From Dysgonomonas sp. PF1-14 (GTDB lineage Bacteria > Bacteroidota > Bacteroidia > Bacteroidales > Dysgonomonadaceae): 64,000 nucleotides of DNA. Position numbers and translations under genes: made by a program. This document shows, in pieces, positions 9,801 through 17,822 of the stretch (position 1 is its first letter; every line of letters starts with the position of its first letter). The notes below the pieces were generated by a model that saw nothing but the letters and a program-made list of their open reading frames with translations, did not search any database and had not been told where the DNA came from. The stretch lies in contig NZ_JARXWN010000019.1 of assembly GCF_029892965.1 (NCBI RefSeq), forward strand, positions 1-64,000. Direction: 5' to 3'.

Positions 9801-12140
9801 ACAGTGGTGAAAGCAAGCCAGAACCTGAGTAATACAACAAACAAGTATTACGACATTACAGGTATTACCCTTTCCACCCCGAGTGTACTTACAGCAAGTT
9901 ATTATGATAACTATAACCACCGGACAAAAGAAGACTTTGCCAAGCTGCCTTACGATGCCACCCAGTACAACACCCGCTACGGAGACGACACCGATGCTAA
10001 CAAGTACAAGCACAAAGGCATGCTCACAGGCACACTGACCGCCCTGCTGGACGGATCGGGTAAATACCTGTACACAGCCATGTATTATGACAATCGCGGC
10101 AGGCTGATACAGTCACACTCTACCAGCCATCTGGCAGGAGGCATAGAAAAAGAGTACGTAGCCTACAACTTCACCGGTCAACCCACTAAGAAGAAGCATA
10201 TACACACGGCCACAGGCAAGACTACCCAAACCGAAGACTATGCCTACAACTACGACCATGCAGGCAGGTTAACAAAGACCACCCATAAGCTCAATGGCGG
10301 AACGGAGATGGTGCTTGCTGAAAATACCTATGATGAATTGGGAAGATTGAAAACAAAGAAAAGCAACAATAATGAAGCCTTGAAAAGTACTTATGCCTAC
10401 AATGTGCGTTCGTGGCTGAAAACGATAGGGGGAAGGTTCAGCGAGCAACTCTACTATAATGAAGACTATCGGGATACAAATAATAATGTGAGTAACAAGA
10501 AAAGCTATACGGGTAATATATCGGCTATGTCGTGGACTACCTATGATTCGAAAAACAGAAATTATTTTTATGATTATGATAACCTTTCGCGTTTGACCAA
10601 AGCCAACTATACAGAAGCAAAATATGCAGGAGCTGAAGCATCAATTGACAGATACTCGGCTAGCTACCAGTATGATAAACATGGCAACATAAAAACGCTC
10701 ATAAGAGAAGGCATAGAACGATCTGTGAATATGACCCCTATTTACAACACAGTAGATAACCTGATATATGAATATACAGGCAATCAGTTAAAGAAAATAA
10801 CTGATAGCAGCGGCAAGATATGGGTAGCCGAATCTGAAGATTTCAAAGATAACTCAAATGCTGCTACAGAGTATTTCTTCAATACCAATGGCGCAATGAC
10901 CAAAGATTTGAACAAGGGTATATCCGATATTAAATATAATTCGTTAAATTTACCGTTACAGATGGATATAAAGAGTCCGACCGGCGAAGGACGCAATCTT
11001 TATACCTACTCAGCCTCAGGCGTGAAGCTGAAAGTAAAGCATACCTACAATCCTAATTTCTCTACGGCACCTGTTATAGGTTCCGATGTTACGCTCAGCC
11101 TGCTCACTCAGGTGAAAGAAACCGACTATGTAGGCAACAAGATCTACGAAAATGGTAAACTCAAGCGTATATTGGTAGATGGCGGCTACTGGGAGGACGG
11201 TAAATACTACTTCTTCCGGCAAGACCACCTGGGTAATACCCGTGTTGTACAGGATCAGGATGGTACCCTTATCCAGCGCAAGTATTACTATCCTTTCGGG
11301 GCAGGATTTCCTGAGAACACAAAGGATAACGGTAAGCAGCCCTACAAGTACAACGCCAAGGAACTCGACCAGATGCACCGCCTCGACTGGTACGACTACT
11401 CGGCTAGGCATTATGATCCGGCATTGGGTAGGTTTACTACCGTCGATCCGCTGGCGGAAGACTATTATTCGATTAGTCCGTATGCGTATGTGATGAATAA
11501 TCCATTACGATTTACTGATCCTACAGGGATGGCTGCTAATGATACAATTAATGGAGGAGAATTACCTACAGTGGTTATTGAAACTCTTAATAATAAAAAG
11601 CAAGCTATAGTTAAGACAGACATAGGTCCATATATGGTTCTACTTAATCGCGAAACGGGAGAATATTATGCGGAAAAGGGAATAAGATATAATGAAATGA
11701 CTGTTGCTCACTTGCCTATGCCTGGCGGAGGTAGCTGGAAAAATCTATGGCAAGCAGCTAAAGATGTTACTAAAAGTTTAGCATCACTAGCATCTGCAGC
11801 CAAAAATGCAGGAGGCTTTTCTAAAACTTTTTTATCAACATTAAGTAAATCAATATCTATTCAAAAGCAGGCTCGCCACATAGCAGGTTCTGCTCCCACA
11901 GGTAAAGGTTATCTTAATAGTCAAGCCGATGCGCAAAAAATATTAGATGCTGTTCATTCAGGACAAGCTACATATCTAGGAACATCAAGCCAAGGGCATA
12001 TAGTAGTAAAATGTACTAACGTAACAGGAACAAATGTGAATCTTGGAGCAGGAATATCCAATCAATCAACAAATGTTTTTATGATTAAAGGGACAGTGTC
12101 TCCAAGTGTTGTTCCAACCAATCCTAATTGGACTCCTTAA
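6849..12140 (+). CDS. Full-length secreted Rhs polymorphic toxin
   Basis: 1763 residues. Residues 1-20 are a signal peptide. Residues about 22-655 hold five beta-rich repeats, each ending in a variant of G-(T/I/V)-YY-(V/I/L)-VS-(E/R)-G. A DUF6443-like segment starts near 658 (YYDGLGRPIQ), then YD repeats run to about 1380. The Rhs core (DHLGNTRV, YYPFGAG, SARHYDPALGRF, DPLAEDYYSISPYAY) ends near 1560 at DPTGM. The tip, about 1560-1763, contains QARHIAGS and ends in VVPTNP, resembling BECR-fold RNase toxins of the polymorphic toxin type 50 kind; this is a tentative match. This is the only Rhs here with both export signal and shell, so it is the likely expressed recipient of alternative tips. 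Two small genes follow as likely immunity. Confidence 0.9.
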   Translation: MKNYLIIILMLLSGTLNGIAQNTMATSILVDAKDGLISYSNTQNTFNYTNNYNGTRYSDVFYKFTLDRWMAVTINHAGSNLSDTYIYMLSSTGNLITSCTGVQSTSASQSTMESLSLTAGTYYVVSEGISMNGVITTNITSKEVQKTEYNLGSKSSPFSYSHTQNTKQTTKAYSGPPNFPTNDVFYKLTLTQPLDITISHCGSEVKDTYISVLDFKGGCVAYNDDSNSLSGGCPVSTNSYLKQRFLPGTYYIVSRGKSENGNITTSIKGDYPPNEAIIDLGKIYGDITAAFNYTHTQDTRTTRDSYKPPRWNNIFSPNDIVYKFKLDVPMKLNFSHAGSVLSCTQLHLLKRDMIDDPELGIVIDVIGGSGGGLPPDAYPVDRSSSVFETGIYYLVSEGCLENGIITTTIIGEPYRFEIDMGTFNASFTKEHTQDTRKTSNSYDGLPTRDAFYKFTIQNNMEIEISHCKSTLDDTYLYLLDASEKCVASNDDYIAANACSNTKRAYLKIDDLSPGTYYIVSEGKSNDGIINTMIEGRPVKKVIDIGDINNTSDLTFIENTAQTSNRFGLSTNEIYYRFYLSKNMDIDISARGPSTGTMIYLLDDQNNIIETADGVSGIKIKNLLSGVYYVVSEGKMRNENIYTTIKTLYRPLPETASKYNYIHIRSYTKKDASDHIDIMNYYDGLGRPIQKVEWGITPRFNDLVSLQEYDAFGRESNSWLPAAIAGNKGAYTAPATVMAAAKTTNTNNGTADQLPYSKPVYEASPLNRVLEQYGPGTDWHNNKKAVRTTYMINVAGVDTLNCIYYIPTDPGDTIVSVTYMKNYPTGQIYVTRIEDEDGNTSFEFKDKLGQVVLTRQIVRNGSTKDLHDTYYVYDDFGNLKAVLPPLAADAMKTGTSWANNSSDLVRKYAYLYKYDGRNRCIAKRLPGTHWTYFVYDKADRLILTQDGEQRAKGEWLFTIPDAFGRIVVTGTCKNTLNFAAVNPINTVVKASQNLSNTTNKYYDITGITLSTPSVLTASYYDNYNHRTKEDFAKLPYDATQYNTRYGDDTDANKYKHKGMLTGTLTALLDGSGKYLYTAMYYDNRGRLIQSHSTSHLAGGIEKEYVAYNFTGQPTKKKHIHTATGKTTQTEDYAYNYDHAGRLTKTTHKLNGGTEMVLAENTYDELGRLKTKKSNNNEALKSTYAYNVRSWLKTIGGRFSEQLYYNEDYRDTNNNVSNKKSYTGNISAMSWTTYDSKNRNYFYDYDNLSRLTKANYTEAKYAGAEASIDRYSASYQYDKHGNIKTLIREGIERSVNMTPIYNTVDNLIYEYTGNQLKKITDSSGKIWVAESEDFKDNSNAATEYFFNTNGAMTKDLNKGISDIKYNSLNLPLQMDIKSPTGEGRNLYTYSASGVKLKVKHTYNPNFSTAPVIGSDVTLSLLTQVKETDYVGNKIYENGKLKRILVDGGYWEDGKYYFFRQDHLGNTRVVQDQDGTLIQRKYYYPFGAGFPENTKDNGKQPYKYNAKELDQMHRLDWYDYSARHYDPALGRFTTVDPLAEDYYSISPYAYVMNNPLRFTDPTGMAANDTINGGELPTVVIETLNNKKQAIVKTDIGPYMVLLNRETGEYYAEKGIRYNEMTVAHLPMPGGGSWKNLWQAAKDVTKSLASLASAAKNAGGFSKTFLSTLSKSISIQKQARHIAGSAPTGKGYLNSQADAQKILDAVHSGQATYLGTSSQGHIVVKCTNVTGTNVNLGAGISNQSTNVFMIKGTVSPSVVPTNPNWTP
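11022..11528 (+). repeat. 507-nt Rhs core segment, repeated three more times downstream
   Basis: This in-frame segment, from the GTG codon of GVKLKVKH to the Gly of DPTG, recurs at 12964-13470, 14876-15382 and 16715-17221. All four copies are exactly 507 nt (169 codons) with only substitutions. It is the shared head of the orphan toxin cassettes and the obvious place for homologous recombination that would swap toxin tips into the full-length gene. Confidence 0.92.
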
Positions 12141-12159
12141 TTATTAATTATAAAGAATT

Positions 12160-12477
12160 ATGAAAAACTATAAAGAATATATAAGCATTAAAGCTGATTT
12201 GATAAATGCGATTCTAGTAAAATTACCTTGTAATGTATTAGATATTAGTTTTGACTATGATGAAAAATCAATTACACTCCAAATTGTGTTATTATCAAAT
12301 ACAAATTTGGATGATTCATTTTTTCGTAGAGTAGATAATCTGTTTAATGACTATGAAGTGGTAACGAAAATTATTCATATATCAAAAGAAAAATTTAATG
12401 AGAATATGGGTGGATGGATTCCTTCTGGATATACATGGTTAAAGTATAATTTATTATCAAAGGCTGAAGTATTATGA
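12160..12477 (+). CDS. Candidate immunity protein for the main Rhs tip (first of pair)
   Basis: 105 residues, no signal peptide, acidic and compact. It starts 19 nt after the Rhs toxin gene, the usual place for cognate immunity. It resembles the next gene in size and in a central pattern (an acidic stretch, then alternating hydrophobics SITLQIVL or NLRIKIIL, then an acidic helix with DN or DD and F-x-x-(Y/V)), so the two appear to be diverged duplicates. It overlaps the next gene by four bases (ATGA). No named immunity family is recognised. Confidence 0.7.
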   Translation: MKNYKEYISIKADLINAILVKLPCNVLDISFDYDEKSITLQIVLLSNTNLDDSFFRRVDNLFNDYEVVTKIIHISKEKFNENMGGWIPSGYTWLKYNLLSKAEVL

Positions 12478-12758
12478 ATGATTTTTTTATAAAAGAACAA
12501 ATAGTTGAGCTATGTGATTCTGTTGTTAGAAATATAAATAATAATTTTAGAAATATTTCTCTGGACATAGATGATGAAGGAAATTTAAGAATTAAAATAA
12601 TTCTTGATATTACAACAGAGAAAGAGTATGAATATATTGATGATATTAGTGCTGAGTTTGAAGCTGTACAAGAAAATAGAATTGTTAAAGACATTGAAGT
12701 AACAACAGATCTTAATAGTAAACCTCTTCCTCATTTAATATATTCTAGAGAGGATTAA
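12474..12758 (+). CDS. Candidate immunity protein for the main Rhs tip (second of pair)
   Basis: 94 residues, strongly acidic, cytoplasmic by prediction. It starts inside the stop of the previous gene, so the pair is translationally coupled. Similarity to its neighbour suggests a tandem duplication; both may bind the same tip, or one may answer a tip that was replaced. It lies just before the hairpin that closes the main Rhs unit. Function is inferred from position only. Confidence 0.65.
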   Translation: MNDFFIKEQIVELCDSVVRNINNNFRNISLDIDDEGNLRIKIILDITTEKEYEYIDDISAEFEAVQENRIVKDIEVTTDLNSKPLPHLIYSRED

Positions 12759-12835
12759 AGTTCTTTATCCCCGTCCTTCGGAATTTGTAATCCTGAAGTA
12801 ATAACTATTAGGATTTTCTATTCTCTATAAACTCG

Positions 12836-12870
12836 CTCCTGCCAATATATGGTTGGCAGGAGTGTTTTAT
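12836..12870 (+). terminator. Hairpin closing the main Rhs unit
   Basis: A perfect 10-bp stem (12836-12845 with 12853-12862) and 7-nt loop are followed by a T-rich stretch. Versions of the same hairpin, built on CTCCTGCCAA and TTGGCAGGAG, close the first two orphan cassettes, so it is part of the repeated cassette structure. Confidence 0.75.
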
Positions 12871-12910
12871 CTTTTATAGGCAAGACATAGTTTTATATGT
12901 AATTTTAGTT

Positions 12911-12936
12911 TTGTCAGGTTTTAGTTAAAATAAATC
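12911..12936 (+). repeat. Dispersed leader motif, copy 1
   Basis: TTGTCAGGTTTTAGTTAAAA at 12911-12930 followed by TAAATC. The same 20-mer precedes cassettes 2 and 3 (14823, 16662) and occurs twice on the minus strand in the argS/TonB intergenic region. The TAA within the extension is an in-frame stop ahead of the cassette head. Confidence 0.8.
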
Positions 12937-12942
12937 ACTAGC

Positions 12943-14091
12943 TTTACATACTCAGCCTCAGGCGTGAAGCTGAAAGTAAAGCATACTTACAATCCTAATT
13001 TCTCTACGGCACCTGTTATCGGTTCTGATGTCACACTCAGTCTGCTCACTCAGGTGAAAGAAACCGACTATGTAGGCAACAAGATCTACGAAAATGGTAA
13101 ACTCAAGCGTATATTGGTAGATGGCGGCTACTGGGAGGACGGTAAATACTACTTCTTCCGGCATGACCACCTGGGTAATACTCGTGTAGTACAAGATCAG
13201 GATGGAACCCTTAGCCAGCGCAAGTATTACTACCCGTTCGGGGCAGGATTTGCTGAGAACACAAAAGATAATGGCAAGCAGCCGTACAAGTACAACGGTA
13301 AGGAACTGGACCAGATGCACCGCCTCGACTGGTACGACTACTCGGCTAGGCATTATGATCCGGCATTGGGTAGGTTTACTACGGTGGATCCGCATGCAGA
13401 GAAATACTATAATATTTCTCCTTATGCGTATGCAGCTAATAACCCTATTAATGTTATTGATCCGAATGGTATGGATACAGTTTATGTTAATCATGAGGGG
13501 TATATGGATTACAGAAAAGGAGGAGAGAGTGATATTATTCATATAACAAACAAAAAAGGCGAAGTTAAATCGAGAACTTATAAGTTAGGAACTCTTCAAG
13601 GAGGATGACAACAGAATTTACAAGGAAAGGAGGATGGACCTGAATATGCTTATCTTTCTGTGAATTCTAAGGCGAATAGCAAAGAGATATTTGAATTTTT
13701 GGCTGATAATACAACTGTGGAATTATCAAATTCAACATTTAAAAATAAAGATGGATCTATATCTCATTTTGTTACAACAAGCCATGATAATGCGATGGAA
13801 AGCGGTCTTGCCTATTTGTCTATAGATAAAAAGTTATATGATAGTGCTTTACTAAGTCATGATCATAGCCATCCTGGAGGTCCTTCTTTTCCAAGTGGAT
13901 TACCTGGATCGCGATATACTAAAGGTGGGGATATCCCTTTTGCCAAAGGATATACTTCTGATGCTATTTCTAAACTCCAACCAATTCCTCAATTTAGGAT
14001 ATATGTTCCTGGTAATGGATATAGAAGATATCATATTAATTCGACTCAAAATGGGTTTAACAGAATGCCTAAATATTATTGGAAAAAATAA
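12943..14091 (+). pseudogene. Orphan Rhs cassette 1: JAB/JAMM-like toxin tip with in-frame stop
   Basis: The cassette begins with the 507-nt Rhs core head (12964-13470), without a start codon better than an internal GTG, and with an in-frame TAA at 12931. The variable tip reads on in one frame to 14091 except for a TGA at 13606-13608, directly after a Gly-Gly; one base change from TGG would restore it. Downstream the tip contains HSHPGG, a Ser and a GGD, resembling the HxHP...S..D metal motif of JAB/JAMM peptidases (JAB-like toxin 1 type). An ATG at 13660 restarts only the second part. As it stands the toxin is silent twice over: no export signal, and a nonsense codon. Confidence 0.8.
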
Positions 14092-14103
14092 ATAATTAAG
14101 AAG

Positions 14104-14634
14104 ATGAGAAAATATGTAATAATATTCATGATGATGATTTTGTCAGTAGATTTAAGCGCACAGTACACTTCTATAAATAAAATTGTTTTACCTATTCTTC
14201 AGTTGGATGATCAAGTGTTATTAGATCAAATAGACTCGGTTCTTTTTATTGAGCATCCATGTATGTCGTCTTTTAAGAATGATAAGAGACAGTATGTTTA
14301 TTTTGTATCAATTAAGGAAGATTCTCTTAAAAGTTATGATATCAATATCGTCTATGCAAAACCTTCTGAAGTTGAAAATGATATTAATACAGGTATATAT
14401 GACAGATTTAATAAGATTTGGATTATACGGGAGGATAGTAATACTCCTTTATTTAAACATACAGGAGAGAAAACGTCTTTTGAATATAAAAAAGAACTTA
14501 CAAAAAGGAAAGAAAATGAATTGGTCGAAATTATATATCCTGAGGAGTTTTGTATTTGGGGACTGTCTTCTTTTGAAAACAAAATAAAGGTACTAGATTT
14601 AGAAGGAGTTAAAAATACGTCAAAGTATAAATAA
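14104..14634 (+). CDS. Secreted candidate immunity protein of cassette 1
   Basis: 176 residues with an N-terminal signal peptide (residues 1-20, ending LSAQ). It starts 12 nt after the JAB-like tip and ends before the cassette hairpin, so it is placed as the cognate immunity protein. An exported immunity protein would suit a toxin that acts in the periplasm. The sequence is otherwise unrecognised. A hypothetical secreted protein unrelated to immunity remains possible. Confidence 0.65.
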   Translation: MRKYVIIFMMMILSVDLSAQYTSINKIVLPILQLDDQVLLDQIDSVLFIEHPCMSSFKNDKRQYVYFVSIKEDSLKSYDINIVYAKPSEVENDINTGIYDRFNKIWIIREDSNTPLFKHTGEKTSFEYKKELTKRKENELVEIIYPEEFCIWGLSSFENKIKVLDLEGVKNTSKYK

Positions 14635-14743
14635 TAACTTGTATTTTTATGATTTATTACATTGTCGAAATCCACTCCTGTCGTCCCCCGGAATTCGTAA
14701 TCCCGAAATAATAACTATTAGGATTTACAATCCACTATAAATC

Positions 14744-14780
14744 CACTCCTGTCAGTCATATATTGGCAGGAGTGTTTTAT
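14744..14780 (+). terminator. Hairpin closing cassette 1
   Basis: An 11-bp stem (14744-14754 with 14764-14774, one G-T wobble) and a T-rich tail. It shares its arms with the hairpins at 12836 and 16579. The 50 nt before it also match the segment before 12836. Confidence 0.75.
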
Positions 14781-14822
14781 CTTATAGGCAAGGTGGAGTT
14801 TTATATGCAACTTTCGTCATCT

Positions 14823-14848
14823 TTGTCAGGTTTTAGTTAAAATAAATC
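14823..14848 (+). repeat. Dispersed leader motif, copy 2
   Basis: Same 20-mer as at 12911, followed by TAAATC. About 40 nt around it (14809-14852) match the leader of cassette 3 almost base for base. Confidence 0.8.
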
Positions 14849-14875
14849 CTTAGCTTTACATACACAGCTTCAGGC

Positions 14876-16066
14876 GTGAAGCTGAAAGTAAAGCATACCT
14901 ACAATCCTAATTTCTCAACGGCTCCGGTTATCGGTTCTGATGTTACGTTCAGCCTGCTCACTCAGGTGAAAGAAACCGACTATGTAGGCAACAAGATCTA
15001 CGAGAATGGTAAACTCAAGCGTATATTGGTAGATGGCGGCTACTGGGAGGATGGTAAATACTATTTCTTCCAGAATGACCATTTAGGCAATGTGCGTATG
15101 GTACTGGACCAGGATGCAGGGATCATTCAGCGGAAGTATTATTACCCGTTCGGGGCAGGTTATCCCGAAGGAGCAAGAGATAACGCCAAGCAGCCGTATA
15201 AGTACAACGGTAAGGAACTCGACCAGATGCACCGCCTGGACTGGTACGACTACTCGGCAAGGCATTATGATCTGGCATTGGGCAGGTTTACTACTGTCGA
15301 TCCGCTGGCGGAGAAGTATTATAGTATTAGTCCTTATGCGTATGTGATGAATAACCCGTTGAAATACATTGACCCTGATGGAAGAAAGATAAGAATTGCT
15401 AATAATCTAGCGGGAGCAATGGAGAATGTTGCGAAAATTGCAGCAACTACTTTTGGTGGACAAATAATGAGCCGTTTAATCTCTAGAAATGAAACATATA
15501 CAATGAATTCTGTATTTTGGAGTGATGATAGTGCGTACAAGGCTCTTGAAAATGGAGATGGATTAATCAGTTATGTTGGCAACCCAATGTCACGAACAAA
15601 TGGAGGTTGGCTGAAATCATTCATTGCGATGGGACATGAAACAATGCATGGATATGATCATAGTTACAATGCATTTAATTATAAAAATGCAGGGGCAAGT
15701 GGTGAATATACTGAACCAAGAGCCGTAAGTTTTGAAAATTATTTGAGGGAGGTCTATGGTGACACAAACTTTAGAAACAAATATGCAAATATAGATGGAA
15801 ATTTTAATCAATTTACAACAAATGGAAATGAAAAAATATCAAATTTCTCTACTATCGGAAATAATAAAGATAAAACAAGCTATGGTTTTAGTTATGTTAA
15901 AAGAGTAAATGAAAAAGAAGTTAATAGATTCGGATATCAGACAGGTAAAACGATTACCTCAGAAAAGACATATTATATGACAGTTAGTGTAGATAAAAAT
16001 AAAAATCTAACATATAAAATCTATAATAATGAGAAAGAGTATAAAGCAGCTACAGGTAACTGGTAA
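14876..16066 (+). CDS. Orphan Rhs cassette 2: zincin-type metallopeptidase toxin tip
   Basis: 396 codons from a GTG that corresponds to a Val codon in the full-length Rhs, so true initiation is doubtful. Residues 1-169 are the repeated Rhs core. The tip (about 170-396) contains GHETMHGYDH, an HExxH zinc motif, and about 25-30 residues later EPRAVSFENYLREVYG, with the downstream Glu and Asn/Arg helix seen in M91-like (NleD-type) effector peptidases. A peptidase toxin is therefore likely. No signal peptide or shell is present. The next gene overlaps the end by 38 nt. It should be active only if joined to a full Rhs. Confidence 0.82.
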   Translation: MKLKVKHTYNPNFSTAPVIGSDVTFSLLTQVKETDYVGNKIYENGKLKRILVDGGYWEDGKYYFFQNDHLGNVRMVLDQDAGIIQRKYYYPFGAGYPEGARDNAKQPYKYNGKELDQMHRLDWYDYSARHYDLALGRFTTVDPLAEKYYSISPYAYVMNNPLKYIDPDGRKIRIANNLAGAMENVAKIAATTFGGQIMSRLISRNETYTMNSVFWSDDSAYKALENGDGLISYVGNPMSRTNGGWLKSFIAMGHETMHGYDHSYNAFNYKNAGASGEYTEPRAVSFENYLREVYGDTNFRNKYANIDGNFNQFTTNGNEKISNFSTIGNNKDKTSYGFSYVKRVNEKEVNRFGYQTGKTITSEKTYYMTVSVDKNKNLTYKIYNNEKEYKAATGNW

Positions 16067-16538
16067 ATCAATAGAAAATATTCTACTTCTTTTGTATTCT
16101 ATATGTATTGTATTTTATATTTTCGATACATCATTATTCTATTTTAATGATAGATATAATGCAGATCTTTCTATTTTACATTTGCCAAGCAAACCTTTAT
16201 TTCTCTACATTGTAAAGTGGATATATGCAGTAATACTAATAATGTCTATTTTCTATTTAAGAAAAAAAAGTAACTTTTGCTGGATTATTCTTAATGTTTT
16301 TTCTTTCAGTATCTTATTATTAAAAATAATGGTTTGGTATTATTTTTTATTTTATTGTAGTAATACTGATAAATTTTTATTAGAACTTGTTGCGATCTGT
16401 ATTTTAATAACGATTAATTTGAAATATTTTATTACAAATAATAATGTAAAAATAAAAAAAGGTTATTTACTGTATATCTGTTTAGCACCTTTAGTATTCA
16501 CTATAATAATATATAATATATTGATTTTATTTCAATAA
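16029..16538 (+). CDS. Membrane-protein candidate immunity of cassette 2
   Basis: 169 residues with four or five hydrophobic segments (about 18-38, 58-77, 83-103, 112-131 and 147-168), so an integral membrane protein. It starts within the last 38 nt of the zincin tip gene in another frame, which ties its expression to the toxin. Multi-span membrane immunity proteins are known for toxins that act at or cross the inner membrane; here this is inference from position. No family recognised. Confidence 0.65.
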   Translation: MRKSIKQLQVTGKSIENILLLLYSICIVFYIFDTSLFYFNDRYNADLSILHLPSKPLFLYIVKWIYAVILIMSIFYLRKKSNFCWIILNVFSFSILLLKIMVWYYFLFYCSNTDKFLLELVAICILITINLKYFITNNNVKIKKGYLLYICLAPLVFTIIIYNILILFQ

Positions 16539-16578
16539 ATACTAGAATTGCGACAAGTATACTATCTATTCAAAGATT

Positions 16579-16620
16579 AAACTCACTCCTGCCAACGTAT
16601 CATTGGCAGGAGTGAGTTTC
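16579..16620 (+). terminator. Long perfect hairpin closing cassette 2
   Basis: A 17-bp perfect stem (16579-16595 with 16603-16619) and 7-nt loop, with the same core arms as the other cassette hairpins. The right arm ends in TTT. Termination in either direction is possible. Confidence 0.75.
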
Positions 16621-16661
16621 TAATGAGCAAGATAGAATTTTACAAGCAACTTTCGTCATCT

Positions 16662-16687
16662 TTGTCAGGTTTTAGTTAAAATAAATC
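16662..16687 (+). repeat. Dispersed leader motif, copy 3
   Basis: Same 20-mer, TAAATC extension and flanks as at 14823. It sits about 30 nt before the repeated Rhs core head of cassette 3. Confidence 0.8.
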
Positions 16688-16714
16688 CTTAGATTTACCT
16701 ATTCAGCCTCAGGC

Positions 16715-17812
16715 GTGAAGCTGAAAGTAAAGCATACCTACAAACCTAATTTCTCTACGGCACCCGTTATCGGTTCCGATGTTACGCTCAGCCTGCTCAC
16801 TCAGGAAAAAGAAACCGACTATGTCGGCAATAATATCTATGAGAACGATAAACTCAAGCGACTATTGGTTGATGGTGGCTACTGGGAAGATGGTAAATAC
16901 TACTTCTTCCAGCAAGACCACCTGGGTAATACTCGTGTAGTACAGGATCAGGATGGTACCCTTATCCAGCGTAAGTATTACTATCCGTTCGGGGCAGGAT
17001 TTGCTGAGAACACAAAAGATAATGGCAAGCAGCCGTACAAGTACAACGGTAAGGAACTCGACCAGATGCACCGACTGGATTGGTACGACTACTCGGCAAG
17101 GCATTACGATCCGGCATTGGGTAGGTTTACAACGGTGGATCCGTTAGCGGAAGACTATTATTCGATTAGTCCGTATGCATATGTGATGAATAATCCGTTG
17201 AAATACATTGATCCTGACGGAAAACAAGGTATTTTACCATTCCCATTTCCTGCTACTCTTTTGGGAAACAGCAATCCGATTTTACCTATGGGTAGAAACA
17301 TTGGAATGCTAAGTACCGCTGACAAGATGGTAAGGATTACGTCTAAAACAAGTGAAAGTAAACTTAATCAAACAAGGCTTCAATCAGGACGAAATGTAGA
17401 GGCGGAACAATTACAGAAATTAGGACTAGAAAAAAATACTGAATTTTCTACTAGGATTGACCCCAAAACAGGAAAAGAGGGAACGACTATTCCAGATGCA
17501 ATAAAAGATGGACAAACCGTAGAAATCAAGAACGTTAAACAACAAGGTCTATCTAGGCAGTTGAGATTGCAAGAAAAGCTATCCAACGAAAATGGAAAAA
17601 AGCCAATACTTCATATAAATAAAGATGCAAAATTAACGAAACCATTACAAAATTCTTTTGAAAGATCAACATACGGTAATTCTTCTGTAATTTCCTCAGG
17701 TAATATAAAAGTATCTACACCTACTCTTGGAAATCCGATACAAGAACAACAAAATATTCAGAGGCATCAGGAAAGTATTAAAAGAGAGGAGTGGATATAT
17801 TTAACTTTATAA
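16715..17812 (+). CDS. Orphan Rhs cassette 3: PD-(D/E)XK nuclease toxin tip
   Basis: 365 codons from a GTG equivalent to an internal Val codon. Residues 1-169 are the repeated Rhs core, here slightly more diverged (KPNFST, QEKETDYVGNNIYEND). In the tip, a helix with RNVEAEQLQKLGL is followed by TIPDAIKDGQTVEIKNVK, then QLRLQ and a PILHIN strand. This is the E...PD...ExK layout of restriction-endonuclease-fold toxins. DNA is the likely target. It lacks export signal and shell, like the other cassettes. The immunity candidate starts 10 nt downstream. Confidence 0.82.
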   Translation: MKLKVKHTYKPNFSTAPVIGSDVTLSLLTQEKETDYVGNNIYENDKLKRLLVDGGYWEDGKYYFFQQDHLGNTRVVQDQDGTLIQRKYYYPFGAGFAENTKDNGKQPYKYNGKELDQMHRLDWYDYSARHYDPALGRFTTVDPLAEDYYSISPYAYVMNNPLKYIDPDGKQGILPFPFPATLLGNSNPILPMGRNIGMLSTADKMVRITSKTSESKLNQTRLQSGRNVEAEQLQKLGLEKNTEFSTRIDPKTGKEGTTIPDAIKDGQTVEIKNVKQQGLSRQLRLQEKLSNENGKKPILHINKDAKLTKPLQNSFERSTYGNSSVISSGNIKVSTPTLGNPIQEQQNIQRHQESIKREEWIYLTL

Positions 17813-17822
17813 ATTGCTGTGA

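Noticed and set aside
9501-10013. 170-codon minus-strand frame within the Rhs gene
   Set aside because: Antisense shadow of YD repeats, with a Cys/Val-rich composition typical of reverse-strand reading.
12759-16720. CRISPR-like appearance of regularly repeated segments
   Set aside because: The repeats are protein-coding Rhs core (507 nt) with leader and hairpin blocks, with spacers of over 1 kb encoding toxins. No cas genes and no short spacer array.
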